DNA of 64,000 nt from Neoluteolibacter marinus. Its GTDB lineage: Bacteria > Verrucomicrobiota > Verrucomicrobiia > Verrucomicrobiales > Akkermansiaceae. The translations under genes were made by a program, and so were the position numbers. A model generated the notes under the pieces. It was not told where the DNA came from, made no database searches, and worked only from the letters and a program-made list of their open reading frames with translations. Positions within the stretch are counted from its first letter, which is position 1. Each line of letters begins with the position of its first letter. Shown here piece by piece: positions 16,170 through 25,257 of the stretch. The stretch spans positions 124,001-188,000 of the forward strand of contig NZ_JACZFQ010000003.1 of NCBI RefSeq assembly GCF_014904755.1, written 5' to 3'.

Positions 16170-18335
16170 ATGAGACTTAAATTTTTCAAACTCGCCATTT
16201 CGCTCCTTGCTCTACCTCTGGCTGGGCAAGCCAAACCAAATCGGATCGCTTCGTTCGGAGCGAATGGGACCCATTGGCCAGAACTCATCCCCACGCCGTT
16301 CATGTACGACGAGAATGTGGCGAACACGATTCAAGTGGCGTGCAGCTGGTCGGCCATTGAGACTGCCCTGAAGGGGGTTACTGACGCCCAAGCGAATAGT
16401 GGCACCTTGATTCTAATTGCGCCGGGTAACCTCACCGGGAATGGAAACAGCAGCGGGAGCAAACCGGTGCTGGAGAATCTTGGTTCGGTCAGTTGGAACC
16501 AGCGCGTAACAATTGCTCCTCGAGATGGGTATGGTACCGTGAAGCTTCTTGGAGGCGTTCGCTTCCTGAAAGTTCATGGTGTCTGCTTTGCCGGCTTCCA
16601 AGAGGATGGCAATGACGGTATCAAGATGCAGGGGTGTCGCCGTTCAGCGTTAGCTTGGACCAAGTGTACGGGACATTTGGGTCTATATGGGACCGATGGA
16701 TTCGTGACCGAAGGAATGGAGATTGTCGAGGTCGTCCAACCGAATCACTACGTCAAAAACGGAGATTCAGCAGATTATTACGCAGGTGGGGGCGGATTCT
16801 CGGATTGGCGTTTTGACGGTTGCTACCATGCTCCGCGCTTTTTCGAGTACCCCTATACGGGCAGCAAGCCTCATACCGATACGGTGCAGTTCGCCGCCGC
16901 TGGTGGTGGTAGCTACGACACCATGGTGTTCCGCGACAGCGCATTCTTCGCATCCAACAACTGCTCGATTCAGACAGGCAATGTCGACGGTCTCGCCCTC
17001 GAGCATTGCTATGTAGTTTCGGGGGAAGTGTCCCTTTCGAGGTATCCTCACTTGCCGGGTGGATCGACTGAGGCCACAACCAATGCCTTCAATGGTTCCG
17101 GCCGTGGTTTCGAGGCGAAGGATTCGATTTTCATCGGGGGTATGGCGATTAACACCTCTGACGCCGCACGGCCGTGGCGCTCGGTGATCAATACAAAGGT
17201 TGACCGTTCATATGGATCCTCAAACCAGCCTCTGTCGGGTCAGTGGACGGTGGATACTTCATTGAACGCAACGAATTCAGGGATGCCTCCCTATCCGACA
17301 GATGCATATTTGAGCACAATCTGGGCGAAGCCAGGAGCAACGTCCGATGTCTCGGTTCCGGTCTTGGCTCCCCGGGGGGGCACCTACGGGTCGCCACAGC
17401 TTGTGACGATGACTTGTTCCACCGCAGGCGCCTCAATTTATTACACGACAAACGGAAGCACACCGACCATTTCGTCGACCAAGTACACGGGCCCGGTCAC
17501 GGTGTCCGCCTCGGCCACGATCAGAGCTTTCGCTACCGCTCCCGATTTGGACGCTTCGTCCGTCCAAACCGAGGATTACTTCATCGTGAATCAGGTGTCG
17601 GCTCCGGTGATTTCCCCCCAAGGAGGGCAATTCAGCAGTGCGCAAAGTGTCACGATTACCTGTCCGACTGCAGGAGCAACGATCTACTATACGTTGAATG
17701 GTAGTACGCCGACTTCAAGCTCCACTGTATACAGTGGGCCAATTCTAGTTTCGTCGACGTCGACGTTGAAAGCTGTTGGTGTCAAAGTTGGAAGCGAGAA
17801 CAGTCCTGTGGCGTCAGCGCAGTTCGGAATTGGTAACTCTTATGCGGCTAGCGAAGCGTGGACCAACGTGAGTATCCCTACGCAAACCGGAGCGTTCACG
17901 ATCAGTTGGAATGCGATGCCTGATGCCAATCAGATCGACGGAGTGATGGGATTGTCCTTGGGGGCAGCGTCTGGATACGATGATCTGGCCTGTATTGTTC
18001 GGTTTGCCAGCAGCGGCTTCATCGATGTCCGGAATGGAGGCAGCTACCAAGCGCTTGCCACAGTGCCGTATGGCGCCGGGACCATGTATCATTTCGAACT
18101 TAGCGTCGATCTCGCGGCCAAAAAATACTCCGTCAAAGTCACTCCAAACGGGGGTAGCGCCGTTCAGATCGCCCAGAATTACAGTTTCAGGACCCAACAG
18201 TCCACTGTCAGTTCTCTCGACCATCTCGGATTGGTGTCATTGGGAAGTGGTTCCCACATTGTCTCGGACATTGTGATCGGGACGACACCTCCACCGTCAG
18301 CACCGCAGGGATTGAGGATTACCTCCGCACCTTGA
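16170..18335 (+). CDS. Secreted right-handed beta-helix protein with two chitobiase-C-type modules
   Basis: 721 residues. The signal peptide is LKFFKLAISLLALPLAGQAK (cleavage near residue 22). Residues about 40-385 have the Gly/Asn/Asp-rich periodic strands of a parallel beta-helix, the fold of polysaccharide lyases and depolymerases, including DTVQFAAAGGGSYDTMVFRD. Two tandem modules of about 80 residues follow. Each begins with a PV-[LI]-[AS]-P-x-G-G-x-[FY] stretch and carries GASIYYTTNGSTPT or GATIYYTLNGSTPT, the CHB_HEX_C_1 pattern. A C-terminal lectin-like beta-sandwich (about 555-710) ends the protein. Encoded among glycosyltransferases, it may trim or bind the polymer in the periplasm or outside the cell (inference). 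No catalytic residues could be assigned. A G7 run is at 17374-17380. The start is ATG 16170; TTG 16164 would add two residues. Confidence 0.7.
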   Translation: MRLKFFKLAISLLALPLAGQAKPNRIASFGANGTHWPELIPTPFMYDENVANTIQVACSWSAIETALKGVTDAQANSGTLILIAPGNLTGNGNSSGSKPVLENLGSVSWNQRVTIAPRDGYGTVKLLGGVRFLKVHGVCFAGFQEDGNDGIKMQGCRRSALAWTKCTGHLGLYGTDGFVTEGMEIVEVVQPNHYVKNGDSADYYAGGGGFSDWRFDGCYHAPRFFEYPYTGSKPHTDTVQFAAAGGGSYDTMVFRDSAFFASNNCSIQTGNVDGLALEHCYVVSGEVSLSRYPHLPGGSTEATTNAFNGSGRGFEAKDSIFIGGMAINTSDAARPWRSVINTKVDRSYGSSNQPLSGQWTVDTSLNATNSGMPPYPTDAYLSTIWAKPGATSDVSVPVLAPRGGTYGSPQLVTMTCSTAGASIYYTTNGSTPTISSTKYTGPVTVSASATIRAFATAPDLDASSVQTEDYFIVNQVSAPVISPQGGQFSSAQSVTITCPTAGATIYYTLNGSTPTSSSTVYSGPILVSSTSTLKAVGVKVGSENSPVASAQFGIGNSYAASEAWTNVSIPTQTGAFTISWNAMPDANQIDGVMGLSLGAASGYDDLACIVRFASSGFIDVRNGGSYQALATVPYGAGTMYHFELSVDLAAKKYSVKVTPNGGSAVQIAQNYSFRTQQSTVSSLDHLGLVSLGSGSHIVSDIVIGTTPPPSAPQGLRITSAP

Positions 18336-18354
18336 CCCGGCTCCTGACGTAGTA

Positions 18355-18413
18355 GTCGCCAAAGGCGACCGCGCGCAGTTTTCAGGTGGCACCTTGTGGA
18401 TGCTCGGTGCCAC
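18355..18413 (+). other. Two hairpins after the beta-helix gene
   Basis: A perfect 6-bp stem with a 3-base loop (18355-18369, gtcgcc/ggcgac) is followed by a perfect 8-bp stem with a 12-base loop (18386-18413, gtggcacc/ggtgccac). Neither has a U-tract, so they may be a leader structure or a factor-dependent stop rather than an intrinsic terminator. Confidence 0.45.
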
Positions 18414-18491
18414 TTCGAATGCCAGAGTTCCGCCTTTTCGGCCAGACTTCCCCGGACGAGGGTTATATCCCCAACGGCATTGCTGGCACTT

Positions 18492-18504
18492 CCCCCCCAA
18501 GCCC
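18492..18504 (+). promoter_or_regulatory. C7 tract before a GTG start
   Basis: C7 (18492-18498) lies six bases before GTG 18505. A further C6 (18511-18516) follows the GTG. It marks the likely start of the GT4 gene, whose reading frame is open much further upstream without homology. Confidence 0.4.
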
Positions 18505-19680
18505 GTGATTCCCCCCGTAAGAGTTCTTTACAGTTTCCCCCACAAAATCGGTGGTGGACGTATTTGCACAACCGCTTGGCAGCAAGTTGAAGGTGCCTCC
18601 CGTGCTGGAGCCAAGATGGCCGTGTTCACAGGTTCCCAAGCACGCCCGCTCAATGGGGAGGTGTCGGTGAAAACCACCTTGTCGCTGGGCAAGGTGAGGG
18701 TGCCTTACCGCTTGATCGGTCGTGATCTCGCATGCTCATGGCACGACCTTGTGACCTCCCGCTGGCTAGCGCTTCATCATCGGGAGGTTGATGTGGTCCA
18801 TGCTTGGCCGTTGTCGTCCTTGCGGACCACCCGTGTCGCAAAGCAGTACGGTATCCCGGTGGTACTCGAGCGGCCGAATGCCCACACGGCATTCGCCTAC
18901 GCGGAGGTTGAGCGAGAGAACAAGGAAGTCGGAATTTCTCTTCCCGAAGATCATGATCACCAGTTCAGTCAGAAAAGACTCGAACTCGAAGAGCGGGAGT
19001 ACGATGAAGCTGACTACCTGCTATGTCCGTCGGATTTCGTTGCGCGGACGTTCATGGATCGCGGATATCCCGAATCGAAGCTCGTCAGGCATCAGTATGG
19101 ATTCGATCGTTCAAGGTTCTCGTCTCATCAGGCCAACGGGGCAGAGCATGACGGGCTGGTGATGATCTATGCGGGAGTGGTGGAGCCGAGGAAAGGGTTA
19201 CATCATGCGCTCAAGGCTTGGCTTGCATCGGGAGCCCACGAAAAGGGCACGTTCATGGTTTGCGGTGAGTTTATCCCTGGCTATGCGGAGCTCTTGCAGC
19301 CGATGCTCTCTCATCCCAGCGTAAAGGTGATGGGACATCGAACCGATCTTCCCGATCTGATGTCCCAGAGCGATGTGTTCGTGCTGTCGTCCGTTGAAGA
19401 AGGCAGTGCGCTGGTTACCTACGAGGCCAGGGGATCGGGTTGTGTTTTGTTGGTGTCTGACTCTTCTGGAGCCGTCTGCGAGCACATGGGGAATGGTTTG
19501 ATTCATCCTACCCGTGACGTGGATGCCCTGACCAACCACATCAGGCTTCTGGACCGGGATCGCGCCCTGTTGGCTCGCCTTAGGGCCGCTTCGACCGCTG
19601 ACCTCGAGCAATTGACGTGGGACGAAGCGGGACGAAAACTCGCGGAAGTGTATCGAGATGTCCTCGACCGCGGTTGCTGA
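18505..19680 (+). CDS. GT4-family glycosyltransferase
   Basis: 391 residues with a GT-B fold. The N-terminal RVLYSFPHKIGGGRICTTAW holds the Gly-rich acceptor loop. The C-terminal domain has MIYAGVVEPRKGLHHALKAW, then VFVLSSVEEGSALVTYEARG, the E-x7-E donor-binding region of GT4 (here EEGSALVTYEA). The start is inferred as GTG 18505, just after the C7 tract and directly before the first beta-strand. Earlier in-frame starts fall in the hairpin region, which looks non-coding. It overlaps the polymerase gene by 23 bp if that gene starts at 19658. It adds one sugar to the lipid-linked repeat unit; the donor is unknown. Confidence 0.8.
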   Translation: MIPPVRVLYSFPHKIGGGRICTTAWQQVEGASRAGAKMAVFTGSQARPLNGEVSVKTTLSLGKVRVPYRLIGRDLACSWHDLVTSRWLALHHREVDVVHAWPLSSLRTTRVAKQYGIPVVLERPNAHTAFAYAEVERENKEVGISLPEDHDHQFSQKRLELEEREYDEADYLLCPSDFVARTFMDRGYPESKLVRHQYGFDRSRFSSHQANGAEHDGLVMIYAGVVEPRKGLHHALKAWLASGAHEKGTFMVCGEFIPGYAELLQPMLSHPSVKVMGHRTDLPDLMSQSDVFVLSSVEEGSALVTYEARGSGCVLLVSDSSGAVCEHMGNGLIHPTRDVDALTNHIRLLDRDRALLARLRAASTADLEQLTWDEAGRKLAEVYRDVLDRGC

Positions 19681-21043
19681 TTCGACCGGGAAGAACCTCA
19701 CCCCCCTCATTCCCGTGAATCCCCTCGGCTTCCTGTTCTTTATTGTGACGGCCATCGCTCTGATGTCCGTGCCCCGAAGGTGGGCGCCCATCCCGCTGTT
19801 GCTCGGGGTCCTCTATATCACACACGGCCAGGCATTCAACATCGGCGTGAATCTTCCGGTTTTCCGCCTGCTCCTCGTTGTTGGTTTGTTTCGGATCCTG
19901 GTGAAGGGGGAGGGAATCTCCGGCGGGGTGAATCTCATCGACAAGTTGATGGTGGCGTTTTGCTGCTGGCTGTTTCTTGCCAGCTTCTTCCACGAAAAGG
20001 GCGCTGACGGGGCAGGTCCGATTTTCATCACGGGAAAAATCGCGGAGATCGGGATATGCTACCTGCTAGTGCGCTGTTTTTGCCATGATCTGGACGACTT
20101 CTTTTCGATTCTCGGGGTCATTGCTTTTCTCCTGGTGCCGATCGCCATCGAGATGATCCAGGAGAAATTCACCGGGAAGAACCTGTTCTCAGCCACCTTT
20201 GGCGGGGTGGTGGATGCTGTCGTTGAGCGTGACGGACGGCTGCGCGCGCGTGGGCCGTTCCGGCACGCCATCCTCGCTGGAACCGTCGGGGCTGCGCTGG
20301 TTCCGCTGATGATCGCGATGTGGCGACGGGATCCAACGGCAGCCAAAATAGGTCTGTTGGCGTGTTTAACCATGGTAGCTACCTGTGCATCCAGCGGTCC
20401 GGTTCTCAGCCTTGGATTTGGATTGGGGGCGGTTTTCTTATGGAAGTTCCGGCAATTCATGGGTTGGCTGCGCTGGGGTATGGTTGCGGGCTATCTTGCC
20501 CTCGAGATGACGATGAATCGCCCCGCCTACTACATCATCGGGGAAATGAGCGTGGTAGGTGGGAGCACCGGATGGCACCGGTCGCACCTGATCGACTCTT
20601 CCATCAAGTATTTTTCCGACTGGTGGCTTTTCGGGACTGACTACACCCGGAGCTGGATGCCCACCGGGGTCACCTGGAGCAAGGATCACACGGACATCAC
20701 CAACTACTTCCTCGCCTTCGGTGTCATGGGCGGATTTCTGGCGATGATCCTGATGATCGCGATGATCTGGGTCGCATTCAAGTGGGTGGGGAATGTGATC
20801 GAAGCCAATCCAGAAATGGAACAGGGTGACCGCTTCATGATCTGGTGCATGGGGGCCAGTTTATTCTCGCACGTTGGAACGAGCGTCTCGGTGGCTTACT
20901 ACGATCAGTCATACGTCTTTTTCTGGTTCAGCATCGCCACCATCAGTTCGATGCATTTTTTGATGGAAGCCCGACCACAGCATGAAACCGGGGGCCAGCC
21001 CGACCCTGGTTCGCCTCACCCGGGTTTTCCGTCGTGGAATTGA
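19658..21043 (+). CDS. wzy: Wzy-like O-antigen/exopolysaccharide polymerase (multi-spanning)
   Basis: 461 residues with about 10-12 hydrophobic spans, for example PLGFLFFIVTAIALMSV, WAPIPLLLGVLYITHG and AFGVMGGFLAMILMIAMIWV. A longer polar loop before the last spans (around DYTRSWMPTGVTWSKDHTDI, preceded by a HRSHLID stretch) resembles the periplasmic loop of Wzy polymerases and WaaL-type ligases. Polymerases are poorly conserved, so the call rests on topology and on the locus (Wzx, Wzc-like, Wza-like). The start is uncertain. ATG 19658 overlaps the upstream gene by 23 bp. GTG 19715, after a C6 tract (19701-19706) and just before the first span, is an attractive alternative and gives 442 residues. 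Confidence 0.7.
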   Translation: MSSTAVADSTGKNLTPLIPVNPLGFLFFIVTAIALMSVPRRWAPIPLLLGVLYITHGQAFNIGVNLPVFRLLLVVGLFRILVKGEGISGGVNLIDKLMVAFCCWLFLASFFHEKGADGAGPIFITGKIAEIGICYLLVRCFCHDLDDFFSILGVIAFLLVPIAIEMIQEKFTGKNLFSATFGGVVDAVVERDGRLRARGPFRHAILAGTVGAALVPLMIAMWRRDPTAAKIGLLACLTMVATCASSGPVLSLGFGLGAVFLWKFRQFMGWLRWGMVAGYLALEMTMNRPAYYIIGEMSVVGGSTGWHRSHLIDSSIKYFSDWWLFGTDYTRSWMPTGVTWSKDHTDITNYFLAFGVMGGFLAMILMIAMIWVAFKWVGNVIEANPEMEQGDRFMIWCMGASLFSHVGTSVSVAYYDQSYVFFWFSIATISSMHFLMEARPQHETGGQPDPGSPHPGFPSWN

Positions 21044-21059
21044 ATTGTTCCCTCCTTCC

Positions 21060-22250
21060 ATGATTCACGCGAAGTCAATGGCCGTGGACGATCGTCTGAT
21101 CCGGACGACCAGTGTCGGTGATCCGTCTCCTGCCGCGATCTTGGATTCGACGAAGAGCCAGCGCTTTTTCCATCTCGACGCTCTGCGTGCGAGTTTGATG
21201 TTTTGGGGAATTCTGGTTCACGTCAGCACTGTTGCGAAGGTGCCGTTTTTCAGGATGTGCGCGGAGATCTCGGGACTGGTCAGGATGGAGGCATTCTTCG
21301 TCATTTCTGGATTTCTCGCATACATGTTGCTGAAGAAATACGGCGCGCGCCGTACCTTGAAAAAGCGACTGGTGGCGATTGGCGTGCCTTTTGTAACGGC
21401 GCTGGTGCTACTCAATCCGGTCACGAACTGGTTGGTCTACAGCTACCACAACCATTCGATTTCGTTCCGCGATTTCCTTTCGGGGGAGTTCGCCGAACCG
21501 GTGGTCGGACCGGTCAACTGGCACTTGCATCTCTGGTTCCTAGTCGCTCTTTTCGTCTACACCATACTTGCTCCGCTGATCGAACGAGGGGTCGATACGG
21601 TCGTTAAGATGTTTGGTCCGAAGGAAACTGTCCGCTCATGCGAGGTAGCCTTCCTGACGATGGCTGTGGTGGTGACGGCCGGGTGCATCGTGGCGCGAGT
21701 GGCGTTTGAATATGCTTTCGAACCGCTTTTGCCTTCGTGGCTCGATTTTGTGACACGCTCAGTCGGCAATTATTTGCCGTTCTACGTTTTGGGAATGTTG
21801 CTGTTCGCGTCGACCCCACTTCGTCGCGTCTTTTCGTCGGCTCACTGGGTGCAGACGGTAGTTTCGTGCGTGATGCTGTATGCCGCCCATCATTTGCCAG
21901 CGTCGGTGCCGAACTTGGTGGTGGAGACCCTGGTTTTGTCCGCACAAACTTACGCCGCCTTCTGTTTGTCGAGTCTGCTGATCTGGCTGGCTGAGAAGTG
22001 GGTCGGTTCCGAGAGCAGGACCGCGAGGTTTCTTTCGGAGTCCGCTTACACCGTGTATCTCTTCCACTTTGTCGTCATCTACATGATTGCATTCGCCTTG
22101 AGAGGTTGGATCGGAAACGACTTCCTGAGGCTCTCAGTGATTTCGCTGGCAACGTTCATTTCGACGCTAGGCATCCAATGCCTCGTTATCCGTCGTATTC
22201 CGCTGTTGGAGCTATTGTTCAACGGAAGAATCCCGAAGCGCCCCCGATGA
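21060..22250 (+). CDS. Acyltransferase-3 family membrane protein
   Basis: 396 residues with about ten spans. The family motif FHLDALRASLMFWGILVHVS (Arg and His conserved) is near residue 40. MEAFFVISGFLAYMLLKKYG and NWHLHLWFLVALFVYTILAP match the OafA/ExoZ type of inner-membrane O-acyltransferases, which transfer acetyl or succinyl groups to polysaccharides. The start ATG 21060 lies in a pyrimidine-rich leader (ccctccttcc). In-frame starts upstream lie inside the polymerase gene. Its stop overlaps the next gene's ATG at 22247 (ATGA). With the hexapeptide acetyltransferase at 13299 it suggests a multiply acylated polymer. Confidence 0.85.
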   Translation: MIHAKSMAVDDRLIRTTSVGDPSPAAILDSTKSQRFFHLDALRASLMFWGILVHVSTVAKVPFFRMCAEISGLVRMEAFFVISGFLAYMLLKKYGARRTLKKRLVAIGVPFVTALVLLNPVTNWLVYSYHNHSISFRDFLSGEFAEPVVGPVNWHLHLWFLVALFVYTILAPLIERGVDTVVKMFGPKETVRSCEVAFLTMAVVVTAGCIVARVAFEYAFEPLLPSWLDFVTRSVGNYLPFYVLGMLLFASTPLRRVFSSAHWVQTVVSCVMLYAAHHLPASVPNLVVETLVLSAQTYAAFCLSSLLIWLAEKWVGSESRTARFLSESAYTVYLFHFVVIYMIAFALRGWIGNDFLRLSVISLATFISTLGIQCLVIRRIPLLELLFNGRIPKRPR

Positions 22251-23653
22251 GAGAGGATGCAATATTGGAGCCAAGTGCCGCAGTTGGGTCCGCAAGCCTG
22301 AGGCGATCCGTTGCGCGAAGCGTTTCGATGAAGAAGATCCTGTTCATTGCCTATCACTTCCCTCCTGCAGGTGGGGGAGGGGTTCAGAGGTCGCTGAAGT
22401 TCGTCAAGTATCTCCCTGAGTTCGGGTATCTTCCAACCGTATTGACCATTGAGGCGCCGGATGACCGGCGTTGGACGCCGAAGGATCAAGCGATGCTCGA
22501 CGAGGTGCCGGAAAGTGTGCGGATTCACCGGGTTTCGATCCCAGATGAGGTACATGTGCCGAGCAAGATTGAGCGGGCATTTCGCGAGCTGTTCGGCCTA
22601 CGGAGTCGATTCGGGAAAATCTGGAAGGATCGCGTTGTCGAAGAGGGAACGAAGATGGCCGGTGCGGAGCGATTTGATTTTATTTTTGTGAGCATGTCGC
22701 CCTTCGATGGTGCGGACGCAGCTGCAGAAATCTCCCGTCGTACCGGGATCCCTTGGGTCGCAGACCTGAGGGACCCGTGGGCCTTGGATGAATTCCAGCT
22801 TCATCGTACCCGATGGCATCGGGAACTCGAGAGGTCCCAGATGAAGAAGTCGCTCGAGAGCGCGCGGTTGATCATCATGAACACTCCGGAGTCCGCCCGG
22901 CGTGTGAGGTCGATCTTCCCGGAATTTGGATTCGACCGGGTGGTGCACCTGACGAACGGTTACGATGCCAGCGACTTCGAGGGCGACGTCGAGCCGATCG
23001 GACGGGACTATTTCAACATCGTTCATTCGGGCTACTTTCATGCCGAGTCGGGACTGGGAGAGCGTGGACGCAAGTGGCAGTACCGATTCTTGGGTCGGTC
23101 GGTTCCAGGAGTGGAGCGGCTTTCACGATCCCACTACTATCTACTACAGGCGCTCGAACGGTGGCTGTTGGAGGCCCCCGACATTTCCTCGGAGGTTCGC
23201 ATTCACTGTGTAGGTGTCCTGTCGGCGACCGACCGTCGGCTGATCGAAGAATCTCCAGCCAAGAGCTTGTTCCACTGTTCGGGATACCTGAGCCACGCAG
23301 AGTGTTTGCGGTTTGTGAGAGACGCAGACCTCCTGTTTCTCCCGATGCATACCCTTCCGCCCGGGATGAAGGCCGGAATTGTCCCGGGGAAAACTTACGA
23401 ATACATGGCCGCAGGTCGTCCGATTCTCGCCACGCTCCCGGATAGTGACGCTCGCGATTTTGTGGAGTGCGCTGGCAGTGCAACCGTCGTGCCCCCGGGT
23501 GATGTCACGCAACTGATGGCGTCGTTGAAGAAGTGTCATGAAAGGTGGAGATCTGGAGAGGGCAACTGCGATTGGAATTCAGACTACGTCCGCAAGTTCG
23601 AGAGGAAGAACCTCACTTCAGAGCTGGCAAACTACCTTGATCAGGTGAGCTGA
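22247..23653 (+). CDS. GT4-like glycosyltransferase
   Basis: 468 residues from ATG 22247. The GT-B N-terminal motif KKILFIAYHFPPAGGGGVQR begins at residue 28, so ATG 22328 (441 residues) is a reasonable alternative start. ATG 22247 was preferred because it forms an ATGA with the acyltransferase stop and is preceded by C5-G. The C-terminal part carries LLFLPMHTLPPGMKAGIVPG, then KTYEYMAAGRPILATLPDSD, the usual donor-binding region. It acts in the cytoplasm on the lipid-linked repeat unit. The sugar is unknown. Confidence 0.8.
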   Translation: MREDAILEPSAAVGSASLRRSVARSVSMKKILFIAYHFPPAGGGGVQRSLKFVKYLPEFGYLPTVLTIEAPDDRRWTPKDQAMLDEVPESVRIHRVSIPDEVHVPSKIERAFRELFGLRSRFGKIWKDRVVEEGTKMAGAERFDFIFVSMSPFDGADAAAEISRRTGIPWVADLRDPWALDEFQLHRTRWHRELERSQMKKSLESARLIIMNTPESARRVRSIFPEFGFDRVVHLTNGYDASDFEGDVEPIGRDYFNIVHSGYFHAESGLGERGRKWQYRFLGRSVPGVERLSRSHYYLLQALERWLLEAPDISSEVRIHCVGVLSATDRRLIEESPAKSLFHCSGYLSHAECLRFVRDADLLFLPMHTLPPGMKAGIVPGKTYEYMAAGRPILATLPDSDARDFVECAGSATVVPPGDVTQLMASLKKCHERWRSGEGNCDWNSDYVRKFERKNLTSELANYLDQVS

Positions 23654-23666
23654 AAGATTGAGGTCT

Positions 23667-23679
23667 CCCCCCATATTGA
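23667..23679 (+). promoter_or_regulatory. C6 tract before the start codon
   Basis: C6 (23667-23672) lies seven bases before ATG 23680, within a 26-bp gap, and is part of the recurrent start-proximal C-tract set. Confidence 0.45.
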
Positions 23680-25230
23680 ATGCAGGCAGAGAGCGTCATT
23701 GAGGAGTCCGGAAAAGCCGGGAAGAATCTTCGCGATCCTTTCGCAGCTCCGGATGTTTCGGGGAATTTGCGGCGCAGTTCGGTCCGGGGTGCGTCACTGA
23801 TGTCGTTTTCGAGGATCATGGGGATGGGATTACGCTTCCTTTCCACCGGGATCCTCGCACGGCTGATTTCGCGGGACGACTTCGGTCTGTTTGCGATGAC
23901 GGCAGTCATCACGGGCTTCCTTTCGATATTCATGGATGTTGGGTTGTCACAGGCGACCATCCAGAGGCCTGAAATCAATCACCGACAGATTTCCACCCTG
24001 TTCTGGATCAACGTTGGCCTGGGGGTTTTCATCACGGCGGTTTTCGCTGCGTCTGCTCCGTTGGTCGCGGCTTTTTATCACCAGCCGGCACTCGTAGGCA
24101 TGATCCCGGTGCTTTCATTGAGCTTCCTTTTCGGCAGTCTGGGGCTCCAGCACTTGGCTCTCTTGACCCGCAACATGCGCTATCCCCTGCTCGCGGGAAT
24201 TGAAATCTTTTCCATGGCGGCCGGGGTGATTACCGCCGTGTGGATGGCGCGTGCGGGTTTTGGCTACTGGGCGCTGGTAGGGATGGCGGTCGCGCCGGCG
24301 GTTGCGAAGTCGACGGCTGCATGGATAGCGCTGCGCTGGACACCCGGGCTTCCGTCCCGCCGGACGGGGGTGCGCGGGATGCTGAAGTTTGGTGGAGATA
24401 TCCTAGGCTTCAACATCGTGAATTACTTTTCGCGTCAGACCGATACGATCCTGGTGGCCAAGTTCTGCGGGGCTGCGCCGGTTGCCGCGTATGAAAAGGC
24501 GTACAGCCTGCTGCTGATGCCGGTGGGACAGATCAACGGTCCGCTTGGAGCGGTAACGATTCCCGCGTTGTCGCGCTTGCAGGAGGACCCGGAAAGATAC
24601 CGTCGCTACTTCCTCAATGCCATTTTGCTCGTGTGCTCGCTGAGCATGCCGGTCATCGCGGGAATCACCCTCTTCGCCGATCAGGTGGTTCTGGTCTGGT
24701 TGGGCCGCGATTGGGCGTCATCGGCGGAGTTGTTCCGCTTGCTTGCGATTGCGGCGCTGATTGGCGGAATCTCCAATCCAGCCGGCTGGGTGCTGATTTC
24801 TCTGGGGATGACCAAGCGCTACCGCTTGTTGGGGCTTGCGAACTCCGCGGTGATTGTCGCGGCATTTGTGATTGGCCTGCTCGTTGGTCCGAAGGAGCCG
24901 GGCCAATTTGGTTCGATGCGTGGTGTCGCCATCGGCTATTCGACGGCCATGCTGCTGAATTTTGTTCCCTATTGGGCATGGGCGCTGAAGAGAACTCCGG
25001 TTGATCTGAGGTCGGTCCTTTCCACGATGGTAACACCAGCGCTCGCCTGTGTCCCCGCCTCCGCGGCTGCAATCGGCTTGTTGTCCATGGCGGGAGGCAG
25101 GATCGATGCCTGGCTTCCAGTGATTTCAGCCATGGTTGTATTTGGGTTGGTTTACGCCGGTGTTCTTTTGATCGGCTTCAAAAAGCTGGATTTCTTCCGG
25201 AAAATCGCTGGTGAACTCCGCCCGCGGTGA
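23680..25230 (+). CDS. wzx: Wzx-like polysaccharide flippase
   Basis: 516 residues with about 12-14 spans of the polysaccharide_synt/MATE-like superfamily. The N-terminal block SLMSFSRIMGMGLRFLSTGI, then LARLISRDDFGLFAMTAVIT is the typical PST flippase signature, as is DILGFNIVNYFSRQTDTILV near mid-protein. It moves undecaprenyl-linked repeat units across the inner membrane and delivers them to the Wzy-like polymerase. It starts after a C6 tract with no Shine-Dalgarno motif. Gene order (glycosyltransferase, flippase, glycosyltransferase) fits a Wzx/Wzy operon. Confidence 0.88.
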   Translation: MQAESVIEESGKAGKNLRDPFAAPDVSGNLRRSSVRGASLMSFSRIMGMGLRFLSTGILARLISRDDFGLFAMTAVITGFLSIFMDVGLSQATIQRPEINHRQISTLFWINVGLGVFITAVFAASAPLVAAFYHQPALVGMIPVLSLSFLFGSLGLQHLALLTRNMRYPLLAGIEIFSMAAGVITAVWMARAGFGYWALVGMAVAPAVAKSTAAWIALRWTPGLPSRRTGVRGMLKFGGDILGFNIVNYFSRQTDTILVAKFCGAAPVAAYEKAYSLLLMPVGQINGPLGAVTIPALSRLQEDPERYRRYFLNAILLVCSLSMPVIAGITLFADQVVLVWLGRDWASSAELFRLLAIAALIGGISNPAGWVLISLGMTKRYRLLGLANSAVIVAAFVIGLLVGPKEPGQFGSMRGVAIGYSTAMLLNFVPYWAWALKRTPVDLRSVLSTMVTPALACVPASAAAIGLLSMAGGRIDAWLPVISAMVVFGLVYAGVLLIGFKKLDFFRKIAGELRPR

Positions 25231-25257
25231 TCCGTCCCCTCAACTTCCCGACTAGCC

